A stretch of DNA of 64,000 bases from contig NW_003126641.1 in NCBI RefSeq assembly GCF_000003605.2, positions 39,737 through 103,736 on the forward strand, read 5' to 3'. This DNA comes from Saccoglossus kowalevskii. Taxonomy: Eukaryota; Hemichordata; Enteropneusta; Harrimaniidae. The notes beneath the pieces are model-generated. The model saw only the letters and a list, made by a program, of their open reading frames with translations. It had not been told where the DNA came from and made no database searches. Position numbers and translations under genes: made by a program. Each line of letters begins with the position of its first letter. Within the stretch, counting starts at the first letter, position 1. Positions 52,901 through 63,448 of this stretch are shown here, piece by piece.

Positions 52901-55900
52901 TGACAACAGACCCACACAATTGACCATGTATTTTAAAATGTATTAAAAAGCCAAACATTGTAAATACCGTATCGTTTATGCTTGTATGTGCGTTAACGGA
53001 CCCACACAATTGACCATGTATTTTAAAATGTATTAAAAAGCCAAACATTGTAAATACTGTATCGTTTATGCCTGTGTGTGTGTGACAACAGACCCACACA
53101 ATTGACCATGTATTTTAAAATGTATTAAAAAAGCTAAACATTGTAAATACTGTATCGTGCATGCTTGTGTGTGTGTGACAACAGACCCACACAATTGACC
53201 ATGTATTTTAAAATGTATTAAAAAAGCCAAACATTGTAAATACTGTATCGTGCATGCTTGTGTGTGTGTGACATCAGACCCACACAATAGACAATGTGTT
53301 TTAAAATGTATTAAAAAAGCCAAACATTGTAAATACTGTATCGTTTATGCTTGTGTGTTAACAGACTCACACAATTGACCATGTATTTTAAAACGTATTA
53401 AAAAGCCAAACATTGTAAATACTGTATCGTTTATGCTTGTGTGTGTTTGTGACAACAGACCCACACAATTGACTATGTATTTTAAAATGTATTAAAAAAG
53501 CCAAACATTGTAAATACTGTATCGTGCATGCGTGTGTGTTAACAGACCCACACAATTGACCATGTATTTTAAAATGTATTAAAAAGCCAAACATTGTAAA
53601 TACTGTATCGTTTATGCTTGTGTGTTAACAGACCCACACAATTGACCATGTATTTTAAAATGTATTAAAAAAGCCAAACATTGTAAATACTGTATCGTTT
53701 ATGCTTGTGTGTTAACAGACCCACACAATTGACCATGTATTTTAAAATGTATTAAAAAAGCCAGACATTATAAATACTGTATCGTTTATGCTTGTGTGTG
53801 TGTTAACGGACGCACACAATTGATCATGTATTTTAAAATGTATTAAAAAGCCAAACATTGTAAATACTGTATCGTTTATGCTTGTTTGTGTGTGACAACA
53901 GACCCACACAATTGACCATGTATTTTAAAATGTATTAAAAAAGCCAAACATTGTAAATACTGTATCGTGCATGCTTGTGTGTGTGTGACAACAGACCCAC
54001 ACAATTGACTATGTATTTTAAAATGTATTAAAAGAGCCAAACACTGTAAATACTGTATCGTGCATGCTTGTGTGTTAACAGACCCACACAATTGACCATG
54101 TATTTTAAAATGTATTAAAAAAGCCAAACACTGTAAATACTGTATCGTGTATGCTTGTGTATGTGTGACAACAGACCCACACAATCGACCATGTATTTTA
54201 AAATGTATTAAAAAAGCCAAACATTGGAAATACTGTATCGTGTATGCTTGTGTGACAACAGACCCACAAAATTGACCATGTATTTTAAAATGTATTAAAA
54301 AAGCCAAACATTGCAAATACTGTATCGTTTATGCTTGTGTATGTGTGTTAACAGACCCACACAATTGACCATGTATTTTAAAATGTATTAAAAAAGCCAA
54401 ACATTGTAGATAATATATCGTTTATGCTTGTGTGTTAACAGACTCACAAAATTGACCATGTATTTTAAAATGTATAAAAAAAGCCAAACATTGTAAATAC
54501 TACATCGTTTATGCTTGTGTGTTAACAGACTCACACAAATGACCATGTATTTTAAAATGTATTAAAAAAGCCAAACATTGTAAATACTGTATCGCATATG
54601 CTTGTGTGTTAACAGGCCCACACAATTGACCATGTATTTTAAAATGTATCAAAAAAGCCAAACATTGTAAATACTGTATCGTTTATGCTTGTGTGTTAAC
54701 AGACCCACACAATTGACCATGTATTTTAAAATGTATTAAAAAAACCAAACATTGTAAATACTGTATCGTTTATGCTTGTGTGTGTGACAACAGACCCACA
54801 CAATTGACCATGTATTTTAAAATGTATTAAAAAGCCAAACATTGTAAATACCGTATCGTTTATGCTTGTATGTGCGTTAACGGACCCACACAATTGACCA
54901 TGTATTTTAAAATGTATTAAAAAGCCAAACATTGTAAATACTGTATCGTTTATGCCTGTGTGTGTGTGACAACAGACCCACACAATTGACCATGTATTTT
55001 AAAATGTATTAAAAAAGCTAAACATTGTAAATACTGTATCGTGCATGCTTGTGTGTGTGTGACAACAGACCCACACAATTGACCATGTATTTTAAAATGT
55101 ATTAAAAAAGCCAAACATTGTAAATACTGTATCGTGCATGCTTGTGTGTGTGTGACATCAGACCCACACAATAGACAATGTGTTTTAAAATGTATTAAAA
55201 AAGCCAAACATTGTAAATACTGTATCGTTTATGCTTGTGTGTTAACAGACTCACACAATTGACCATGTATTTTAAAACGTATTAAAAAGCCAAACATTGT
55301 ATATACTGTATCGTTTATGCTTGTGTGTTAACAGACCCAAACAATTGACCATGTATTTTAAAATGTATTAAAAAAGCCAAACATTGTAAATACTGTATCG
55401 TTTATGCTTGTGTGTTAACAGACCCACACAATTGACCATGTATTTTAAAATGTATTAAAAAAGCCAAACATTGTAAATACTGTATCGTGCATGCGTGTGT
55501 GTTAACAGACCCACACAATTGACCATGTATTTTAAAATGTATTAAAAAGCCAAACATTGTAAATACTGTATCGTTTATGCTTGTGTGTTAACAGACCCAC
55601 ACAATTGACCATGTTTTTTCAAATGTATTAAAAAAGCCAGACATTGTAAATACTGTATCGTTTATGCTTGTGTGTGCGTTAACGGACCCACACAATTGAT
55701 AATGTATTTTAAAATGTATTAAAAAGCCAAACATTGTAAATACTGTATCGTTTATGCTTGTGTGTGTGTGACAACAGACCCAAACAATTGACCATGTATT
55801 TTAAAATGTATTAAAAAAGCCAAACATTGTAAATACTGTATCGTGCATGTTTGTGTGTGTGTGACAACAGACCCACACAATTGACCATGTATTTTAAAAT

Positions 55901-57440
55901 GTATTAAAAAAGCCAAACATTGTAAATACTGTATCGTTTATGCTTGTGTGTTAACAGACCCACACAATTGACCATGTATTTTAAAATGTATTAAAAAAGC
56001 CAAACATTGTAAATACTGTATCGTTTATGCTTGTGTGTTAACTGACCCACACAATTGACCATGTATTTTAAAATGTATTAAAAAAGCCAGACATTGTAAA
56101 TACTGTATCGTTTATGCTTGTGTGTGTGTTAACGGACCCACACAATTGATCATGTATTTTAAAATGTATTAAAAAGCCAAACATTGTAAATACTGTATCG
56201 TGTATTCTTGTGTGTGTGTGACAACAGACCCACACAATTGACCATGTATTTTAAAATGTATTAAAAAAGCCAAACATTTGTAAATACTATATCGTTTATG
56301 CTTGTGTGTTAACAGACCCACACAATTGACCATGTATTTTAAAATGTATTAAAAAAGCCAAACATTGTAAATACTGTATCGTGTATGCTTGTGTGACAAC
56401 AGACCCACACACTTGACCATGTATTTTAAAATGTATTAAAAAGCCAAACATTGTAAATACTGTATCGTTTATGCTTGTGTGTTAACAGACCCACACAATT
56501 GACCATGTATTTTAAAATGTATTAAAAAAGCCAAACATTGTAAATACTGTATCGTTTATGCTTGTGTGTGTGACAACAGACCTACACAATTGACCATGTA
56601 TATTAAAATGTATTAAAAAAGCCAAACATTGTAAATACTATATCGTTTATGCTTGTGTGTTAACAGACCCACACAATTGACCATGTATTTTAAAATGTAT
56701 TAAAAAGCCAAACATTGTAAATACTGTATCGTTTATGCTTGTGTGTTAACAGACCCACACAATTGACCATGTATTTTAAAATGTACTAAAAAGCCAAACA
56801 TTGTAAATACTGTATCGTTTATGCTTGTGTGTGTGTGACAACAGACCCAGACAATTGACCATGTATTTTAAAATGTATTAAAAAAGCCAAACATTGTAAA
56901 TACTGTATAGTTTATGCTTGTGTGTTAACAGACCCACACAATTGACCATGTATTTTAAAATGTATTAAAAAAGCCAAACATTGTAAATACGGTATCGTTT
57001 ATGCTTGTATGTGTGTTAACGGACCCACACAATTGACCATGTATTTTAAAATGTATTAAAAAGCCAAACATTGTAAATACTGTATCGTTTATGCTTGTGT
57101 GTGTGTGACAACAGACCCACACAATTGACCATGTATTTTAAAATGTATTAAAAAAGCTAAACATTGTAAATACTGTATCGTGCATGCTTGTGTGTGTGTG
57201 ACAACAGACCCACACAATTGACCATGTATTTTAAAATGTATTAAAAAAGCCAAACATTGTAAATACTGTATCGTGCATGCTTGTGTGTGTGTGACAAAAG
57301 ACCCACACAATTGACTATGTATTTTAAAATGTATTAAAAAAGCCAAACATTGTAAATACTGTATCGTTTATGCTTGTGTGTTAACAGACTCACACAATTG
57401 ACCATGTATTTTAAAACGTATTAAAAAGCCAAACATTGTA
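49930..57440 (+). repeat. Class B block 3
   Basis: It opens with a GACTCATCACAC copy at 49,967 (shared with 2,251) and AACGTATT. A class C patch with AAGCGAAACATTG lies at 50.2-50.5 kb. Positions 51.80-52.8 and 53.88-54.7 kb are near-copies at offset 2,074; 52.84-53.4 and 54.73-55.27 kb at offset 1,884. The part from 54.5 kb on is the right half of the 14.48-kb-offset duplication. Confidence 0.6.
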
Positions 57441-58122
57441 AATACTGTATCGTGCATGCTTGTGTGAGTGTGACAACAGACCCACACAATTGACCATGTA
57501 TTTTAAAATGTATTTAAAAAGCCAAACATTGTAAATACTGTATCGTGCATGCTTGTGTGTGTGTGACAACAGACCCACACAATTGACCATGTATTTTAAA
57601 ATGTATTAAAAAAGCCAAACATTGTAAATACTGTATCGTGCATGCTTGTGTGTGTGTGTGTGACAACAGACCCACACAATTGACCATGTATTTTAAAATG
57701 TATTAAAAAGCCAAACATTGTAAATACTGTATCGTGCATGCTTGTGTGAGTGTGACAACAGACCCACACAATTGACCATGTAATTTAAAATGTATTTAAA
57801 AAGCCAAACATTGTAAATACTGTATCGTGCATGCTTGTGTGTGTGTGACAACAGACCCACACAATTGACCATGTATTTTAAAATGTATTAAAAAAGCCAA
57901 ACATTGTAAATACTATATCGTTTATGCATGTGTGTTAACAGACCCACACAATTGACCATGTATTTTAAAATGTATTAAAAAAGCCAAACATTGTAAATAC
58001 TGTATCGCATATGCTTGTGTGTTAACAGGCCCACACAATAGACCATGTATTTTAAAATGTATTTAAAAAGCTAAACATTTCAAATACTGTATCGTTTATG
58101 CGTGTGTATGTGTGTTAACAGA
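54416..58122 (+). repeat. Large duplicated segment, right copy
   Basis: Partner of 40,020-44,185. It shares TAGATAATAT (54,407), TTTTTTCAAATG (about 55,614), CCCAGACAATTG (56,847), TATAGTTTATG (56,907) and TAATTTAAAATG (57,781). Point differences are sparse, so the duplication looks recent relative to general monomer divergence. Confidence 0.75.
57440..58120 (+). repeat. Class D block 4
   Basis: This is a copy of 43.49-44.18 kb at offset 13,937, including two TGTGAGTGTGAC copies (about 57,463 and 57,746) and TAATTTAAAATG at 57,781. It ends at GAGCCACAC (about 58,120), where it switches to a sequence like that near 28,797. Confidence 0.6.
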
Positions 58123-60556
58123 GCCACACAATTGACCATGTATTTTAAAATGTATTAAAAAAACCAAACATTGTAAATACTGTATCGTTTATGCTTGTGT
58201 GTTAACAGACCCACACAATTGACCATGTATTTTAAAATGTATTAAAAAAGCCAGACATTGTAAATACTGTATCGTTTATGCTTGTGTGTGTGTTAACAGA
58301 CCCACACAATTGATCATGTATTTTAAAATGTATTAAAAAGCCAAACATTGTAAATACTGTATCGTTTATGCTTGTGTGTGTGTGACAACAGACCCACACA
58401 ATTGACCATGTATTTTAAAATGTATTAAAAAAGCCAAACATTGTAAATACTGTATCGTGGATGCTTGTGTGTGTGTGTGTTAACGGACCCACACAATTGA
58501 CCATGTATTTTAAAATGTATTAAAAAGCCAAACATTGTAAATACTGTATCGTTTATGCTTGTGTGTGTGTGACAACAGACCCACACAATTGACTATGTAT
58601 TTTAAAATGTATTAAAAAAGCAAAACATTGTAAATACTGTATCGTGCATGCTAGTGTGTTAACAGACCTACACAATTGACCATGTATTTTAAAATGTATT
58701 TAAAAATCCAAACATTTTAAATACTGTATCGTGTATGCTTGTGTGTGTGTGACAACAGACCCACACAATTGACCATATATTTTAAAATGTATTAAAAAAT
58801 GCCACACATTGTAAATACTGTATCGTGTATGCTTGTGTGTCAACAGAGCCACACAATTGACCATGTATTTTAAAATGTATTAAAAAGCCAAACATTGTAA
58901 ATACTGTATCGTTTATGCTTGTGTGTTAACAGACACACACAATTGACCATGTACTAGTATTTTAAAATGTATTAAAAAGCCAAACATTGTAAATACTGTA
59001 TCGTTTATGCTTGTGTGTTAACAGACCCACACAATTGACCATGTACTAGTATTTTAAAATGTATTAAAAAAGCCAAACATTGTAAATACTGTATCGTGCA
59101 TGCTTGTGTGTTAACAGACCCACACAATTGACCATGTACTAGTATTTTAAAATGTATTAAAATGCCAAACATTGTAAATACTGTATCGTTTATGCTTGTG
59201 ACAACAGACCCACACAATTGACCATGTATTTTAAAATGTATTAAAAAAGCCAAACATTGTAAATACTGTATCGTTTATGCTTGTGTGTTAACAGACTCAC
59301 ACAATTGACCATGTATTTTAAAATGTATTAAAAAAGTATTTAAAAAGCCAAACATTGTAAATACTATATCGTTTATGCTTGTCTGTTAACAGACCCACAC
59401 AATTGACCATGTATTTTAAAATGTATTAAAAAAACCAGACATTGTAAATACTGTATCGTTTATGCTTGTGTGTGTGTTAACGGACCCACACAATTGACCA
59501 TGTATTTTAAAATGTATTAAAAAAACCAAACATTGTAAAACTGTATCGTTTATGCTTGTGTGTGTGTGACAACAGACCCACACAATTGACCATGTATTTT
59601 AAAATGTATTAAAAAGCCAAAAATTGTAAATACTGTATCGTTTATGCTTGTGTGTGTGTTAACGGACCCACACAATTGACCATGTATTTTAAAATGTATT
59701 AAAAAGCCAAACATTGTAAATACTGTATCGTTTATACTTGTGTGTGTGTGACAACAGACCCACACAATTGACCATGTATTTTAAAATGTATTAAAAAAGC
59801 CAAACATTGTAAATACTGTATCGTTTATGCTTGTGTGTTAACAGACTCACACAATTGACCATGTATTTTAAAATGTATTAAAAAAGCCAAACATTGTAAA
59901 TACTATATCGTTTATGCTTGTGTGTTAACAGACTCACACAATTGACCATGTATTTTAAAATGTATTATAAAAGCCGAACATTGTAAATACTGTATCGCAT
60001 ATGCTTGTGTGTTAACAGGCCCACACAATTGACCATGTATTTTAAAATGTACTAAAAAAGCCAAACATTGTAAATATTGTATCGTTTATGCGTGTGTGTG
60101 TATGACAACAGACCCACACAATTGACCATGTATTTTAAAATGTATTAAAAAATCCAAACATTGTAAATACTGTATCGTGCATGCTTGTGTGTTAACAGAC
60201 CCACACAATTGACCATGTATTTTAAAATGTATTAAAAAGCCAAACATTGTAAATACTGTATCGTTTATGCTTGTGTGTGTGGGTGACAACAGACCCACGC
60301 AATTGACCATTTACTAGTATTTTAAAATGTATTTAAAAAGCCAAACATTGTAAATACTGTATCGTTTATGCTTGTGTGTCTGTGACAACAGACCCAAACA
60401 ATTGACCGTGTATTTTAAAATGTATTAAAAAGCCAAACATTGTAAATACTGTATCGTTTATGCTTGTGTGTCTGTGACAACAGACCCAAACAATTGACCA
60501 TGTATTTTAAAATGTATTAAAAAGCCAAACATTGTATATACTGTATCGTTTATGCT

Positions 60557-60576
60557 TGTGTGTGTGTGTGTGTGTG
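60557..60576 (+). repeat. Expanded (TG)10 microsatellite
   Basis: Ten units in the standard expanded-TG monomer context. Confidence 0.88.
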
Positions 60577-61368
60577 TTAACAGACCCACACAATTGACCA
60601 TGTATTTTAAAATGTATTAAAAAAGACAAACATTGCAAATACTGTATCGTTTATGCTTGTGTGTGTGTTAACGGACCCACACAATTGACCATGTATTTTA
60701 AAATGTATTAAAAAAGCCAAACATTGTAAATACTGTATCGTGCATGCTTGTGTGTTAACAGACCCACACAATTGACCATGTACTAGTATTTTAAAATGTA
60801 TTAAAAAGCCAAACATTGTAAATACTGTATCGCATATGCTTGTGTGTTAACAGGCCCACACAATATACCATGTATTTTAAAATGTATTTAAAAAGCCAAA
60901 CATTGTAAATACTGTATCGTTTATGCTTGTGTGTTAACAGACCCACACAATTGAGCATGTATTTTAAAATGTATTAAAAAAGCCAAACATTGTAAATACT
61001 GTATCGTTTATGCTTATGTGTTAACAGACCCACACAATTGACCATGTATTTTAAAATGTATTAAAAAAGCCAGACATTGTAAATACTGTATCGTTTATGC
61101 TTGTGTGTGTGTTAACAGACCCACACAATTGATCATGTATTTTAAAATGTATTAAAAAGCCAAACATTGTAAATACTGTATCGGTTATGCTTGTGTGTGT
61201 GTGACAACAGACCCACACAATTGACCATGTATTTTAAAATGTATTAAAAAGCCAAACATTGTAAATACTGTATCGTTTATGCTGTGTGTGTTAACAGACC
61301 CACACAATTGAGCATGTATTTTAAAATGTATTAAAAAAGCCAAACATTGTAAATACTGTATCGCATAT

Positions 61369-61388
61369 GCTTGTGTGTATTGAGCATG
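61369..61388 (+). repeat. 15-bp-deleted monomer, copy 4
   Basis: Same junction and preceding variant, in the shortened third version of the same segment. Confidence 0.85.
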
Positions 61389-63432
61389 TATTTTAAAATG
61401 TATTAAAAAAGCCAAACATTGTAAATACTGTATCGTTTATGCTTGTGTGTTAACAGACCCACACAATTGACCATGTATTTTAAAATGTATTAAAAAAGCC
61501 AGACATTGTAAATACTGTATCGTTTATGCTTGTGTGTGTGTTAACAGACCCACACAATTGATCATGTATTTTAAAATGTATTAAAAAGCCAAACATTGTA
61601 AATACTGTGTCGTTTATGCTTGTGTGTGTGTGACAACAGACCCACACAATTGACCATGTATTTTAAAATGTATTAAAAAAGCCAAACATTGTAAATACTG
61701 TATCGTGGATGCTTGTGTGTGTATTAACGGACCCACACAGTTGACCATGTATTTTAAAATGTATTAAAAAGCCAAACATTGTAAATACTGTATCGTTTAT
61801 GCTTGTGTGTTAACAGACCCACACAATTGACCATGTACTAGTATTTTAAAATGTATTAAAAAAGCCAAACATTGTAAATACTGTATCGTGCATGCTTGTG
61901 TGTTAACAGACCCACACAATTGACCATGTACTAGTATTTTAAAATGTATTAAAAAGCCATTGTAAATACTGTATCGTTTATGCTTGTGACAACAGACCCA
62001 CACAATTGACCATGTATTTTAAAATGTATTAAAAAAGCCAAACATTGTAAATACTGTATCGTTTATGCTTGTGTGTTAACAGACTCACACAATTGACCAT
62101 GTATTTTAAAATGTATTAAAAAAGTATTAAAAAAGCCAAACATTGTAAATACTGTATCGTTTATGCTTGTCTGTTAACAGACCCACACAATTGACCATGT
62201 ATTTTAAAATGTATTAAAAAAAACAGACATTGTAAATACTGTATCGTTTATGCTTGTGTGTGTGTTAACGGGCCCACACAATTGACCATGTATTTTAAAA
62301 TGTATTAAAAAAACCAAACATTGTAAATACTGTATCGTTTATGCTTGTGTGTGTGTGACAACAGACCCACACAATTGACCATGTGTTTTAAAATGTATTA
62401 AAAAGCCAAAAATTGTAAATACTGTATCGTTTATGCTTGTGTGTGTGTTAACGGACCCACACAATTGACCATGTATTTTAAAATGTATTAAAAAGCCAAA
62501 CATTGTAAATACTGTATCGTTTATGCTTGTGTGTGTGTGACAACAGACCCACACAATTGACCATGTATTTTAAAATGTATTAAAAAAGCCAAACATTGTA
62601 AATACTGTATCGTTTATGCTTGTGTGTTAACAGACTCACACAATTGACCATGTATTTTAAAATGTATTAAAAAAGCCAAACATTGTAAATACTATATCGT
62701 TTATGCTTGTGTGTTATCAGACTCACACAATTGACCATGTATTTTAAAATGTATTATAAAAGCCGAACATTGTAAATACTGTATCGCATATGCTTGTGTG
62801 TTAACAGGCCCACACAATTGACCATGTATTTTAAAATGTATTAAAAAAGCCAAACATTGTAAATATTGTATCGTTTATGCGTGTGTGTGTATGACAACAG
62901 ACCCACACAATTGACCATGTATTTTAAAATGTATTAAAAAATCCAAACATTGTAAATACTGTATCGTGCATGCTTGTGTGTTAACAGACCCACACAATTG
63001 ACCATGTATTTTAAAATGTATTAAAAAGCCAAACATTGTAAATACTGTATCGTTTATGCTTGTGTGTGTGTGTGACAACAGACCCACGCAATTGACCATT
63101 TACTAGTATTTTAAAATGTATTAAAAAAGCCAAACATTGTAAATACTGTATCGTTTATGCTTGTGTGTCTGTGACAACAGACCCAAACAATTGACCGTGT
63201 ATTTTAAAATGTATTAAAAAGCCAAACATTGTAAATACTGTATCGTTTATGCTTGTGTGTGTGTGACAACAGACCCACACAATTGACCATGTATTTTAAA
63301 ATGTATTAAAAAGCCAAACATTGTAAATACTGTATCGTTTATGCTGTGTGTGTTAACATACCCATACAATTGACCATGTATTTTAAAATGTATTAAAAAG
63401 CCAAACATTGTATATACTGTATCGTTTATGCT

Positions 63433-63448
63433 TGTGTGTGTGTGTGTG
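63433..63448 (+). repeat. Expanded (TG)8 microsatellite
   Basis: Eight units in the standard context. The matched copy 2,876 bp upstream has 10. Confidence 0.88.
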
